Assembly (NCBI RefSeq): GCF_030409315.1
Contig: NZ_JAUFPS010000042.1
Location: forward strand, 186,001-250,000
Direction: 5' to 3'
Origin: Mucilaginibacter flavus
Lineage (GTDB): Bacteria; Bacteroidota; Bacteroidia; Sphingobacteriales; Sphingobacteriaceae
Length of the DNA stretch: 64,000 nt
Shown piece by piece: positions 26,807-35,740 of this stretch. The position numbers and the translations under genes were made by a program. The notes beneath the pieces were generated by a model that did not search any database, had not been told where the DNA came from, and saw only the letters and a program-made list of their open reading frames with translations. Each line of letters starts with the position of its first letter. The stretch's first letter is position 1.

Positions 26807-27217
26807 ATGAAAACTAAGATAATTATAGCAGCCGTTACCGTGTTATGTGGCATTTACAGCAGCAAAGTTAGCGCGCAGCAAATTACCCTTCTTGCCGATC
26901 AAAATCCGCGTTTTAGGGAAAGCCAAATTAAGTATGCCCTGGGAGCAGATAGCCTGAACAGCTTACACGGCACTACCATACAGGACACTTATAAAGCATA
27001 TGATTGGTACGAGGCCAAACTTGCCCGTCGCCAGCAAAACCGCGAATGGCGGCACCAGGAACGCATGAACGGGTATTATGATTATACACCATCATGGGGC
27101 TTTTATGATAATTATTACACACCATCCTTAAACTTTGGTTTTGGCCGCAGCTGGGGCCGTGGCGGCTGGGGCGGCTGGGGCGGTCGTTCAAGCATAGGAG
27201 TAGGCTTCGGCTGGTAA
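26807..27217 (+). CDS. Secreted Gly/Trp-rich hypothetical protein
   Basis: 136 residues. Signal peptide MKTKIIIAAVTVLCGIYSSK ending near VSAQQ. The middle (about 25-90) is polar with several Arg/Gln residues, and the tail (about 100-136) is rich in Gly, Trp and Tyr (SWGRGGWGGWGG), low in complexity. No catalytic motif is recognised. It lies 51 bp upstream of an LpoB-like lipoprotein gene and on the same strand, so it is likely part of that envelope cluster. A surface or periplasmic structural role is only a guess. Confidence 0.65.
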   Translation: MKTKIIIAAVTVLCGIYSSKVSAQQITLLADQNPRFRESQIKYALGADSLNSLHGTTIQDTYKAYDWYEAKLARRQQNREWRHQERMNGYYDYTPSWGFYDNYYTPSLNFGFGRSWGRGGWGGWGGRSSIGVGFGW

Positions 27218-27268
27218 CAAATAGCACAACATACAATCAAACCATCATAATTTAATAACATCATACCA

Positions 27269-27865
27269 ATGAAATTCAATAGGATTTTAACCATTGCCGC
27301 GTTGGCAGCTTCAACACTTTTTGTGGTCTCATGCGCAACAAGGCAGGTAACCCGTGTAAACACCGACGAAACCATCGATGTAAGCGGCAACTGGAATAAC
27401 AGCGACTCAAGGATGGCCGCCGATGAACTTACCGGCAAAATTTTAGGTGCAAACTGGATAGACACCCACCAAAACGAACACCAGGGCAAAAAACCGGTGG
27501 TTATTGTGGGCTTTGTTCAAAACAAGAGCCACGAGCATATTGATGCCGAAACGTTTTTAAAGGATATAGAAAGCTCATTTATCCAAACTCAAAAAGTGCG
27601 TTTGGTACAAGGCGGTAAAAAACGTGAAGAGCTGCGTGCCGAAAAAGCCGATCAGCAGACCAACGCCACCGTATCAACCATGAAACAATTTGGTTTAGAG
27701 AACGGTGCCGATTATATACTGCAAGGCTCCATCAATTCTATTGTTGACGCGCACAAACGCCAAAAAGTGGTTTACTACCAGGTAAACCTGGAGCTTACCA
27801 ATATTCAAACCAATGAAGTAGTTTGGATAGGTGAGAAAAAAATAGCCAAATACGTAAAAAATTAA
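27269..27865 (+). CDS. LpoB-like penicillin-binding protein activator lipoprotein
   Basis: 198 residues with a lipoprotein signal: LAASTLFVVSC, Cys at residue 22. The mature part carries the LpoB-family core: a DSRMAADELTGKIL segment (~48-61), KKPVVIVGFVQNKSHEHID (~75-93), FLKDIESSFIQTQKVRLVQ and a C-terminal GADYILQGSI ... VYYQVNLELTNIQTNEVVWIGEKKIAK. In proteobacteria LpoB activates a class A penicillin-binding protein from the outer membrane; in Bacteroidota the partner is not established. It is followed by a COG3014-like lipoprotein gene, the usual neighbour. Confidence 0.8.
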   Translation: MKFNRILTIAALAASTLFVVSCATRQVTRVNTDETIDVSGNWNNSDSRMAADELTGKILGANWIDTHQNEHQGKKPVVIVGFVQNKSHEHIDAETFLKDIESSFIQTQKVRLVQGGKKREELRAEKADQQTNATVSTMKQFGLENGADYILQGSINSIVDAHKRQKVVYYQVNLELTNIQTNEVVWIGEKKIAKYVKN

Positions 27866-27872
27866 TTGAGTA

Positions 27873-27905
27873 AAGCCCGAATATGGTATGCCATATCCGG
27901 GCTTA
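27873..27905 (+). terminator. Hairpin between the LpoB-like and COG3014-like genes
   Basis: AAGCCCGAATATGG pairs with CCATATCCGGGCTT (one mismatch) around a TATG loop. The following tract (ACTTAAACC) is not T-rich, so it may be an attenuator or mRNA stabiliser rather than a full terminator. It lies just before the chosen start of the next gene at 27919. Confidence 0.45.
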
Positions 27906-27918
27906 CTTAAACCTTATA

Positions 27919-29340
27919 ATGATAAACATACGTACGTATTTTTTTCGCGCATCATCTGTTATCGGGATGATGCTTTTTTTATTTGGTTGTACCACTTACA
28001 ACCAAAGCCTTACCTCTTATTACAAAAACGTTTACGCCGGCAATTACCCCCAGGCCGAAAAAGACCTGGATAATAATGGCCTCATTCAAAAGCCCCGCAA
28101 TAAACTATTGTTTTTGATGGAGAAGGGCCGCATAGCGCATTTGAGGGGCGAATATGAAGCAAGCAATAAGTATTTTAATAATGCCGATAACCTGCTTGAT
28201 AGTGGCCTGAGCGGCACTGCCGACGCGGCGGTTGGCCTGCTAGTTAACTCCCTGTCGCAAACGTACAAAGGCGAGGATTTTGAAAAATTCATGGTGCATT
28301 ATTACAAGGCGCTTAATTATTTGTATCTCCACAATACCGAAGATGCCATTGTAGAAGCCCGCCGTATTACATTGCAAGCGCAGCAGCAGGGCGATAAATT
28401 TAACAATAAGGATAACCGGTACTCCAACGACGCATTTTCGCTGATGTTCCAGGGGATGCTTTATGAAAAGAATAACGATGTAAATAACGCCTTTATATCG
28501 TACCGCAATGCTGCCGAGATTTACCTGAAAAACCCCGACCAAACCTATTACGGCACCACCATGCCAATGGGATTAAAAGAGGATGTGATCCGGACGGCTA
28601 TGCTAAACGGTTTTACAACCGAGGCCGATCAGTTTGAGAAAACATTTAATATTCAATATAAACCCGAAAAACCTTTAGAGGGTGGCGAGCTGATCCTGTT
28701 TTGGGAAAACGGTTTGGCTCCTGTTAAAACCCAGGAGGATTTATTTTTTAGCCTGGTAAGGCATAGTGATGGCGGCCTGTTTTTTGTTGACGGAACCGGT
28801 TTAGAAATCCCCTTTAATTATAGCGGCGACAGGAACAGCGTAAAATTAAAATCGGTTGAAACCATGCGTGTGGCATTTCCAAAATACATTGCCCAGCCGC
28901 TTTATTATTTAACCGGCAGCGTTGCGGTAAATAACCAGCAAATCCCTTTTGAAAAAACCGAAGATGTTAATGAACTGGCTTTTGCAACACTGAGGCAACG
29001 CGCCTTAAAAGAAATGGGCAAAGTGTTGGCCAGGCTTGCGGTTAAAAAGATTGCTGAGTACAGCGTACGCGCCGCGGCCACCACCGATGGCAAAACAAAC
29101 GGCGTGTTAGAAGGGTTGGGATACGGTATTCAGCTTTACAGCCTGCTATCAGAAAAAGCCGATACCCGCAACTGGCAGTCCCTGCCTTCTTCTATCTCTT
29201 ACGCCCGTGTTCCACTGCAAAAAGGAGATAATAAAGTAAGCATAGCTTTAACAAACGCGCATGGTGCTACCGAAACCAAAACTATTAATGTACAGGGTAA
29301 CGGCGGATTGCAGTTTTATAATTATGCTACGTTGAGGTAG
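27919..29340 (+). CDS. COG3014-like outer-membrane lipoprotein
   Basis: 473 residues from ATG at 27919 (MINIRTYFFRASSVIGMMLF), lipobox FLFGC with Cys near residue 24. The open frame back to 27883 overlaps the hairpin and is not used. The N-terminal half has TPR-like helices (AGNYPQAEKDLDNNG, ALNYLYLHNTEDAIVEARRI), the C-terminal half is beta-rich. Proteins of this type accompany LpoB-like lipoproteins in many Bacteroidota and Gammaproteobacteria; the activity is unknown. It is separated from lpoB by a hairpin, so the amounts of the two proteins may differ. Confidence 0.75.
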   Translation: MINIRTYFFRASSVIGMMLFLFGCTTYNQSLTSYYKNVYAGNYPQAEKDLDNNGLIQKPRNKLLFLMEKGRIAHLRGEYEASNKYFNNADNLLDSGLSGTADAAVGLLVNSLSQTYKGEDFEKFMVHYYKALNYLYLHNTEDAIVEARRITLQAQQQGDKFNNKDNRYSNDAFSLMFQGMLYEKNNDVNNAFISYRNAAEIYLKNPDQTYYGTTMPMGLKEDVIRTAMLNGFTTEADQFEKTFNIQYKPEKPLEGGELILFWENGLAPVKTQEDLFFSLVRHSDGGLFFVDGTGLEIPFNYSGDRNSVKLKSVETMRVAFPKYIAQPLYYLTGSVAVNNQQIPFEKTEDVNELAFATLRQRALKEMGKVLARLAVKKIAEYSVRAAATTDGKTNGVLEGLGYGIQLYSLLSEKADTRNWQSLPSSISYARVPLQKGDNKVSIALTNAHGATETKTINVQGNGGLQFYNYATLR

Positions 29341-29379
29341 GGAGATTAGCGTTTTAATAAAACAAAACCATTATAGTTC

Positions 29380-29636
29380 ATCGCTTTAATATAGGAGGCA
29401 CCTAACGGAGCCAAATATTTTAGGGCATTTAAGCTATAAACACGTGGCTCCGCTGGAGCCCCATCGCTTTATGGGGTATTATCCTTAAATTGATTTAGAG
29501 TTAGGAGATAATTCTATTATCTATTCATGATATACATTAAACGAAAGCAATTCAGCACTCCGTAGGAGTATCGTGTTTATAGTAAAGCCACATATTGTTT
29601 TTGGGCTCCGTTAGGTGCCTCCTATATTAAAGCTAT
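29380..29636. repeat. Long palindromic element with 33-bp terminal inverted repeats
   Basis: The ends 29380-29412 and 29604-29636 are inverted copies with one mismatch over 33 bp (core AGGAGGCACCTAACGGAGCC). Inside, CTATAAACACG faces CGTGTTTATAG, and GGCTCCGCTGGAGCC is a small palindrome. It fills most of the 385-bp gap between the COG3014-like gene and the next one. The same architecture and core words recur at 36316-36514. Confidence 0.75.
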
Positions 29637-29725
29637 TTCCTTTGAAAGCAAACCATCTTGCCATTTAGTTATAAATTATAACTGTTATCTTAGCATGTTG
29701 ATGCTTTTTTACTAACTTGTTTCCG

Positions 29726-30508
29726 ATGAGATCATTTAGGCTGATATTTATTTTTTGCAGCTGTTTTATTACTGCCCATTCATTCGGGCAAACTATAAGT
29801 AGTCCACAGGCTATTGAGGATGATTTGCTGCGGATCTTTAAACGGGTAAACTATTACGGCACACATAAAAAGGAATTTAAGGCAGTTGATTCTTTAAAAA
29901 AGATGAACAGCATTTTTGCTTTTAAACTTAAATACTACACTTCAAAATATCCTTTCACCATTAGCCAAAAATTTACATCGCTAATAAAAGAACGGATGGT
30001 AATCGCAACCTCTGCGGATGGCATGTTCCGTACCTACTCCTGGGATACCCGGCTGGGCAACGGAGGCTACGATTTTGATAATATACTGCAATACAAAGTT
30101 GGCGCTCAAACACTTTCCCTGTTAAAAATGGACCCGCCGGGCAAGGAAGCGTATTGGTTCCCTAAAATTTATATGTTTACGGCCAATAATAAAACCATGT
30201 ACCTGGCAGTGTATAACTCGGTAATGTCGGCTACCAAAGCCGGGCAGGGTATTCGGGCTTATGCTATAGAAAAAGGAGTATTGAATGGCCGCGTGCCCAT
30301 GGTTAAAACGCCAACAGCGGTGCTAAGCCGGCTTTACTATGAGTACGATTTAAATTCAGTAGCCGATTGGGATACATTCCCCACCATAACCGTTGATGCC
30401 AAAGCCCAAACCATCCTGGCACCGTTAGTTGACTATAAAGGTAAAATGACCCGTAGATTTATCACCTACAAATTTACAGGGCAGTTTTTTGAGAAGGTAA
30501 AAAGCTAA
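29726..30508 (+). CDS. Secreted hypothetical protein
   Basis: 260 residues from ATG at 29726 (MRSFRLIFIFCSCFITAHSF, signal peptide ending near GQT); a TTG at 29717 would add three residues. The mature protein is mixed alpha/beta with many Tyr/Lys residues (ISSPQAIEDDLLRIFKRV, TYSWDTRLGNGGYDFDN, YKFTGQFFEKVKS at the end). I do not recognise the family. It is 9 bp upstream of a LysR gene, probably in the same transcript. Confidence 0.65.
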   Translation: MRSFRLIFIFCSCFITAHSFGQTISSPQAIEDDLLRIFKRVNYYGTHKKEFKAVDSLKKMNSIFAFKLKYYTSKYPFTISQKFTSLIKERMVIATSADGMFRTYSWDTRLGNGGYDFDNILQYKVGAQTLSLLKMDPPGKEAYWFPKIYMFTANNKTMYLAVYNSVMSATKAGQGIRAYAIEKGVLNGRVPMVKTPTAVLSRLYYEYDLNSVADWDTFPTITVDAKAQTILAPLVDYKGKMTRRFITYKFTGQFFEKVKS

Positions 30509-30517
30509 CTTAGCGCC

Positions 30518-31417
30518 ATGATCTCCTTCGCTCACCGTGTTTTTATGGAAGTGGCTGCCAATTTGAGTTTCTCAAAGGCGGCACAGGTGCTGTTTGTAAC
30601 GCAGCCGGCCATCAGCAAGCACATCAAAGCGCTGGAAGATCAGTATAAAGTGCCCCTGTTTGAGCGTAAAGGCAACAGCATCCTGCTCACCGAAGCCGGA
30701 AAAAAACTCAACGAATATCTGCAACAGGCTACCGAGATAGAACGGAAAATTGAATACGACCTATCGGTACTCAGCAACCTTTCGCAGGCGGCCGGGCATT
30801 TGCGTTTAGGTGCCAGTACCACCATCGCCTTGTATATTTTACCATCGATACTTTCCGGCTTTCAGCGCGAATATGCGAATGTGGATGTGCAGCTGGTAAA
30901 CCGTAACTCAGAGTATATCCTGAATGCGCTGCTAAACCACGAAGTTGATATTGGTATTATTGAGGTTGATAATAAACTCACAACGGTATCCTACACGCCA
31001 TTTATGAGCGATGAGGTGATACCGGTATGCTCGGCTAAAAGTCCTTTGGCGGGCCGCTCGCTCACTTTAAAGCAATTGGTTAAAACACCTTTGGCTGTTA
31101 GGGAGCGTGGCTCTGGCACGCTTAACGCCGTCCTAAAATCGCTTTCGGCCCTGCATATCAAACCGGCAGATCTATCGGTAAAAATCCGCCTGGGTGGTAC
31201 CGAAGCGCTGAAGAACTTTTTATTGGCCGATCAATGCCTTGGTTTTATGCCCCGCCCATCCATAGTAAGGCAATTAGCCGAGGGCGACCTGGTTGGGGTA
31301 CCCATAGAGGGCCTGAAAATTACCCGCGATTTCTTTTTCATTCGTCGCAAAGGCACAGAGGATTACGGGTTAACAAGCAACTTTATCAACTTCGCATTGC
31401 AGCATATCAATAGCTAA
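30518..31417 (+). CDS. LysR-family transcriptional regulator
   Basis: 299 residues. N-terminal winged helix-turn-helix (about 3-62) with VAANLSFSKAAQVLFVTQPAISKHIKALE and LFERKGNSILLTEAGKKL. A linker helix and a type 2 periplasmic-binding-like effector domain (about 90-295; LRLGASTTIALYILPSIL) follow. The effector is unknown. It closely follows a secreted hypothetical protein. The downstream neighbour (DinB) is 190 bp away. LysR regulators often control a divergent neighbour, but here no divergent gene is present, so the target is not evident. Confidence 0.9.
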   Translation: MISFAHRVFMEVAANLSFSKAAQVLFVTQPAISKHIKALEDQYKVPLFERKGNSILLTEAGKKLNEYLQQATEIERKIEYDLSVLSNLSQAAGHLRLGASTTIALYILPSILSGFQREYANVDVQLVNRNSEYILNALLNHEVDIGIIEVDNKLTTVSYTPFMSDEVIPVCSAKSPLAGRSLTLKQLVKTPLAVRERGSGTLNAVLKSLSALHIKPADLSVKIRLGGTEALKNFLLADQCLGFMPRPSIVRQLAEGDLVGVPIEGLKITRDFFFIRRKGTEDYGLTSNFINFALQHINS

Positions 31418-31575
31418 TCTTTTTATTCGTAGCTGCCGCAAGGCTCTGCCTTGTGGTCCGCATGCAAGGTATACGATTTATATTACCCCATTTAACGGGC
31501 CGATGCAAAATGAAATTGTCGCAAACCGCCCCTTAAGTGTCGTTTTTGCCCCGGTCTTTTAAGGCTATGGAACCC

Positions 31576-31583
31576 TATCTTTG
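31576..31583 (+). promoter_or_regulatory. Candidate -7 box for the DinB-family gene
   Basis: TATCTTTG fits TAnnTTTG exactly and lies 23 bp before the ATG at 31607. The -33 region has only a T-rich stretch (CTTTT) instead of TTG, so the call is tentative. Confidence 0.4.
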
Positions 31584-31606
31584 AGATATAACCTAAGGGA
31601 TAAATC

Positions 31607-32134
31607 ATGAAAGATCAGCAAAACACCCTACCGCAACCTTTATTGATCGAACTGCAATCAACAGCGGCGCATTTAGTCGAAGTATTGGCGGGCATCAATG
31701 AACTTAATTTTAACAATACACCATTTGAAGGAAAATGGAGCGCGGCAGAAAACACGGAACACCTGAGGCTATCGCTCTCCGGAAGTATTCAAATATTGAA
31801 AGGACCCGCTACGGCCACTAACCGGGCACCCGATCAAAATGTAAACGCGATCAGGAACCTTTTTCTTGACTTTAACGCCAAATATCCATCAGCCCCAAGC
31901 CTGATACCCGAACCTAAGCGATATGATAAAGCGATATTAATTCCTGAAGTGGCTACCGCTTTTGACCAGCTAATACAAATATCGGCACAGTTGGATCTTA
32001 CAGATACCTGTACAAGTTTTGATTTTACAGGCATAGGACAACTTACCCGGCTGGAGTGGGTATGCGTAGCTTTATACCACGCGCAACGGCATATTCACCA
32101 GCTGGAATTAATTGCGAAGGAGCTCCTCAATTAA
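31607..32134 (+). CDS. DinB-like (DinB_2) four-helix metal-binding protein
   Basis: 175 residues, cytoplasmic. Conserved His positions fit the DinB/YfiT metal site: WSAAENTEHLRLSL (~40-53, first His) and ALYHAQRHIHQLEL (~155-168, HxxxH). The family contains thiol-dependent transferases and damage-inducible proteins of mostly unknown substrate. It stands alone with its own candidate promoter. The intergenic stretch on each side shows nothing else. Confidence 0.8.
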   Translation: MKDQQNTLPQPLLIELQSTAAHLVEVLAGINELNFNNTPFEGKWSAAENTEHLRLSLSGSIQILKGPATATNRAPDQNVNAIRNLFLDFNAKYPSAPSLIPEPKRYDKAILIPEVATAFDQLIQISAQLDLTDTCTSFDFTGIGQLTRLEWVCVALYHAQRHIHQLELIAKELLN

Positions 32135-32277
32135 TTGAATAAAATAGAGGCCATGCGTCAATCAAACCCGCAGCATAGCGCCTGTCGTTTCTTCTGAGAG
32201 TTGTTGTTATTCAGACCAATGCAAATAAAATTAAACAAGAGTTGTTGTTACGATTTTGAATACAAAGGATATCCCCT

Positions 32278-33714
32278 TTACTTAAACAAGCCTGGATAAT
32301 ATTTAACAATCATATCTTTTTCATCATTAGTAAGCTGGCTCAATAAAATGGGAGCATCCTGCGGGCGCAGGCCTTTTTGATTAATGCGGTTCATGAGGCT
32401 CCAGTCTTTAGCCGGTTTTTGCGGCGACGGATCGGCGGGTTCCTGGGCCGGCAGATCATACCGTGTAAAGTCGACCACCATTTCGGGCGTGTTGCGGTGC
32501 CAGTTCCGTACTGTAGCCAGGCGAAATTCCTTGTTCATATACCATTTGATCTCTTCGTTACCCCATGAATTGCCAATGCCCAGGCCCTTTTCTTCAAAGC
32601 GATAGTTCCATTGGTTGTTATCACTGTAGTGGTTACGCCAGATCTCGCCATACTCGCCAAAGGTTATAAACTTTACGTCGGGCCAGCGTTGTACGGTGGC
32701 GCCAATCCATTTATCCAGCGCCCGGTAGGCCAGGGTATCGTCCCAGTTTTTACGTTCGGCTATTTTTACTAATGCGGCCTCCCATATGTTCGGAATCCAG
32801 CCAAAACCATTCAGCTCAAAACCTTTATCAAAATGAATAGATTGCGTATGCATCACCGCATAATGGCCAATATCAAGTCCCCAATCGCCATAGGTTTCTA
32901 TCGGCCCAACGCCACGCCTGCTTGCCGCACCGTTAAACGGCGTAGTTCCCCATACGTTACCGCTTTGCAAGGCGTTTAAAAAATCAACGCTCCAGCCATC
33001 CAGGTTTACGCAATCAATAAAATCGCTTTTGCCCTGGGCGGGTTTACAAAAATGTTGTTTGGATGGATAAAAAGGGTAGGAGGGCGAACCATCGGCTCCG
33101 CCGCCATCGGTTTCATGCTGGCTCCAAATTACGGCGTGCGCCACATGGATATCTTCCTTTTCGGCCAGGTAAGCCAGGTTATCGGCCGATAAAAAGCCGC
33201 CCATAATCCCCTTCGGGCGATAGCCATTACCTACCATATGTGTAATACGTTGCAGGGCTTCGGTCATTTCCTGGTTTATACGTTTACGGGGCAGGTACAT
33301 GGCCGGGAAGTAGCCGGGGAAATAAGAAACCTCATCGCCATATTTAAGCTGGCAATCGGCCACGTATTTGCGGATGTCTACGTAGTTCTGGCGCTTATCT
33401 TCCAGCGCGTTCAGCGTAAAACCCCAGGTGAGCCTGCCGCCGGGCGCGTTTTTGGCAAAGGTTTCCCTTAGGCGCTGTGCAACCTCCAAAGTATGCGCGA
33501 AGGCTTCGTCGCGGTTAATGAGCTTTACATCGCGCGATACCTCCCAGGGCGAAGTACGGATCATAATGCAAAAGGTAACAAAGCGGTTGCCCATTAAAGG
33601 TGTAACCTGGTTGCCGCCAAAAAGGTTCAGCGCATTGGCCCTGCCAATTAAAGGATTGGCCAGCACCGCGGCACCGCCTAATAAAGAGTTTTTACAAAAA
33701 GTCCGTCGTTCCAT
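32278..33714 (-). CDS. Exported DUF3863-like protein (polysaccharide deacetylase/glycosidase-like)
   Basis: 478 residues. The N-terminus MERRTFCKNSLLGGAAVLAN carries a twin-arginine-like start (RRTFCKN) and hydrophobic stretch, so export by Tat or Sec is likely. The body has an aromatic-rich enzyme-like fold: LTWGFTLNALEDKRQNYVDIR (~100), EVSYFPGYFPAMY (~130), NGYRPKGIMGGFLSADNLAYL (~165) and FITFGEYGEIWRNHYSDNN (~350). It recalls DUF3863-type proteins of Bacteroidota, distantly like polysaccharide deacetylases. The exact reaction is not assignable from the sequence. Confidence 0.6.
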   Translation of the reverse strand: MERRTFCKNSLLGGAAVLANPLIGRANALNLFGGNQVTPLMGNRFVTFCIMIRTSPWEVSRDVKLINRDEAFAHTLEVAQRLRETFAKNAPGGRLTWGFTLNALEDKRQNYVDIRKYVADCQLKYGDEVSYFPGYFPAMYLPRKRINQEMTEALQRITHMVGNGYRPKGIMGGFLSADNLAYLAEKEDIHVAHAVIWSQHETDGGGADGSPSYPFYPSKQHFCKPAQGKSDFIDCVNLDGWSVDFLNALQSGNVWGTTPFNGAASRRGVGPIETYGDWGLDIGHYAVMHTQSIHFDKGFELNGFGWIPNIWEAALVKIAERKNWDDTLAYRALDKWIGATVQRWPDVKFITFGEYGEIWRNHYSDNNQWNYRFEEKGLGIGNSWGNEEIKWYMNKEFRLATVRNWHRNTPEMVVDFTRYDLPAQEPADPSPQKPAKDWSLMNRINQKGLRPQDAPILLSQLTNDEKDMIVKYYPGLFK

Positions 33715-33897
33715 AACGTTTACAATAGATGCTCAAATGTAACCACCGAAACCGGGTTTGCTTCATAGATAAAATCTATTTGGCCGACAGTAATTCATAG
33801 ATATTAAAAATATCGCATATAAAACAGCCCTGTAGCACCCTTAATATAGTGGCACGGTTTAGTAAATTTAAGTATCTTCAAAAATAAATTTGTTAGC

Positions 33898-34947
33898 ATG
33901 CCTTATCTTAAACATTTATTTTTGCCTGTAATATTTTTAGGTTGTTTAACCGCACGCTTAAACGCCCAGCCACTGAAACCAGCTGATTACGGGCTAAAGG
34001 AGTTTAGTTTACAGGATAAAAAACTGGGGCTAATACGATTTTATGTAAGCACCGAAAATATACAAAAAAAGAAGCCTCTTTTTATTGAGGTTAACGGTAG
34101 CGGCGGGCTTCCGCTTTGTGTTTATATTAAAGGCAAGGGCTTTGGCGCCACTTTAAATACCTTTAACAGCCAGCTTAAGGATGCCACAAAAAACCAATTT
34201 CATTACATTGTGCTGGGCAAACCAGGCACGCCGTTTTGCGATAGCATAAGTACACCAAATGACATCAAACATTATGATGAACATGCTTTAATTTCCAGCT
34301 ATGCTTTTTCAAAGGAATATAACCAACGGCTTAGTTTAAACTGGCGGGTGCAGGCAACTAAAAAAGTGATATCGTACCTCATTACGCATCGCTTTTGGAA
34401 CCGGGGCAAAATTGTTGCTTATGGTTATTCGGAAGGGGGGCAGGTGGTGCCTTCTTTAGCCGTTGCCGACAAGCGGGTAACACATATTATACCTGTGGTT
34501 GGCAGTGGTTTAAATCAATTTTACGACCGGATTATTGGCTGGCGGATTAAGGCTGCCCATAACGAAGTTACGCAACAACAAGCCCAGGATAGTATTGATG
34601 CCAATTTGAAACAAATTAAAGATATTTACCGACACCCGGAAAGTTCAACACTACAGTACGATGGGCACTCATACAAAAGGTGGGCAAGCTTTGGCCTTAA
34701 CCCTCCGTTTGAAAAACTGAGGATGCTGCACATTCCCATTTATATGATAGTGAGTACCGCCGATAATAACTCGCCCATTTACGGCCTGGATTATGTTCTG
34801 TTGGATTTTATGCGGCTTGGAAAAACAAATTTGACGTACGACCCATGCGTTGGCTGCGATCATTATCTTAACAGTACCGATAGCGACAAAACTGTAAAGC
34901 AAACAGAGTACACAACAAAAATACTTACCTGGTTAAACCGCCACTAA
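33898..34947 (+). CDS. Secreted alpha/beta-hydrolase
   Basis: 349 residues with signal peptide MPYLKHLFLPVIFLGCLTAR (to LNAQ). The fold signs are an oxyanion-like VNGSGGLPLC (~61-70), the nucleophile elbow YGYSEGGQVV (~180; GxSxG) and a C-terminal DNNSPIYGLDYV ... GCDHYLN, giving Ser, Asp and His candidates. Likely an esterase or peptidase of unknown substrate. It stands alone between the divergent DUF3863-like gene and a cyclophilin. Confidence 0.75.
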   Translation: MPYLKHLFLPVIFLGCLTARLNAQPLKPADYGLKEFSLQDKKLGLIRFYVSTENIQKKKPLFIEVNGSGGLPLCVYIKGKGFGATLNTFNSQLKDATKNQFHYIVLGKPGTPFCDSISTPNDIKHYDEHALISSYAFSKEYNQRLSLNWRVQATKKVISYLITHRFWNRGKIVAYGYSEGGQVVPSLAVADKRVTHIIPVVGSGLNQFYDRIIGWRIKAAHNEVTQQQAQDSIDANLKQIKDIYRHPESSTLQYDGHSYKRWASFGLNPPFEKLRMLHIPIYMIVSTADNNSPIYGLDYVLLDFMRLGKTNLTYDPCVGCDHYLNSTDSDKTVKQTEYTTKILTWLNRH

Positions 34948-35039
34948 GCGGATATTTATCAGGCGCGTTTAATGCGCCAAAAAAAAATAATCTTTTTATA
35001 TAAATTAGTGTTCGCTAACGCTTTGTAAACTATAGTCAT

Positions 35040-35705
35040 TTGAAAAAATCAATTCTGCTGATGGCCCTCATCTGGGGCTTTTGTATAAGCACATTCGCCC
35101 AGCAAAAAAATCAATACGTTAAAATAGAAACGCCGCAAGGCTGGTGCCTGGTAAAATTGTATAATGAAACGCCGGTGCACCGCGATAACTTTATCAAACT
35201 GGTTAAAAGCCACTATTTTGATGCCACCACCTTTAACCGCATCCTCAAAAACTTTGTGATACAGGGCGGCGACCAGGATTCTTTGTATGAAAAAGGCCAC
35301 GTGTTAAAGCCCGAAATGTATTGGATAGCGCCCGAGTTTGTGCCCGAACTTTATCATCACAGGGGAGTGGTAGCGATGGGGCGCGACGGCAATGCGGCCG
35401 AATCGTCCTTTACTACCCAGTTTTATATTGTGGATGGCAAAACCTATACCGACGAGCAATTGGATGCAATCGAAATAAAATACAAAAACCATTTTACCGC
35501 CGAACAGCGCAACGCTTACCGCACCATCGGCGGCACGCCCCGCCTCGATCAGCATTATACCGTGTTTGGCGAAATTGTAAAAGGGATAGACCTTATAGAC
35601 AAGATCACCGCTGTAAAAGTTGATAAAGCGGGAAACCCCGATACGCCGGTTTGGATGAAGTTAACTTTGCTTACGGATAAGGAGGCGGATAAGATTTTGA
35701 AGTAG
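35040..35705 (+). CDS. Secreted cyclophilin-type peptidyl-prolyl cis-trans isomerase
   Basis: 221 residues if started at TTG 35040, which gives a proper signal peptide (MKKSILLMALIWGFCISTFAQ); the first ATG in frame would remove the two Lys residues. The cyclophilin core includes VHRDNFIKLVKSHYFDATTFNRILKNFVIQGGDQ (~55-90) and GVVAMGRDGNAAESSFTTQFYIV (~110-132). The insert DEQLDAIEIKYKNHFTAEQRNAYRTIGG is common in Bacteroidota members. It catalyses proline isomerisation in the periplasm. It is convergent with the DUF3347 gene. Confidence 0.88.
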   Translation: MKKSILLMALIWGFCISTFAQQKNQYVKIETPQGWCLVKLYNETPVHRDNFIKLVKSHYFDATTFNRILKNFVIQGGDQDSLYEKGHVLKPEMYWIAPEFVPELYHHRGVVAMGRDGNAAESSFTTQFYIVDGKTYTDEQLDAIEIKYKNHFTAEQRNAYRTIGGTPRLDQHYTVFGEIVKGIDLIDKITAVKVDKAGNPDTPVWMKLTLLTDKEADKILK

Positions 35706-35740
35706 GTCGTGTCACAACAAGGCGCAAACACCGGTATCAC

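Noticed and set aside
33884..33897. TAAATTTG just before the 33898 gene as promoter
   Set aside because: It is only 5 bp before the start codon, so the transcript would be leaderless, and no -33 box is present.
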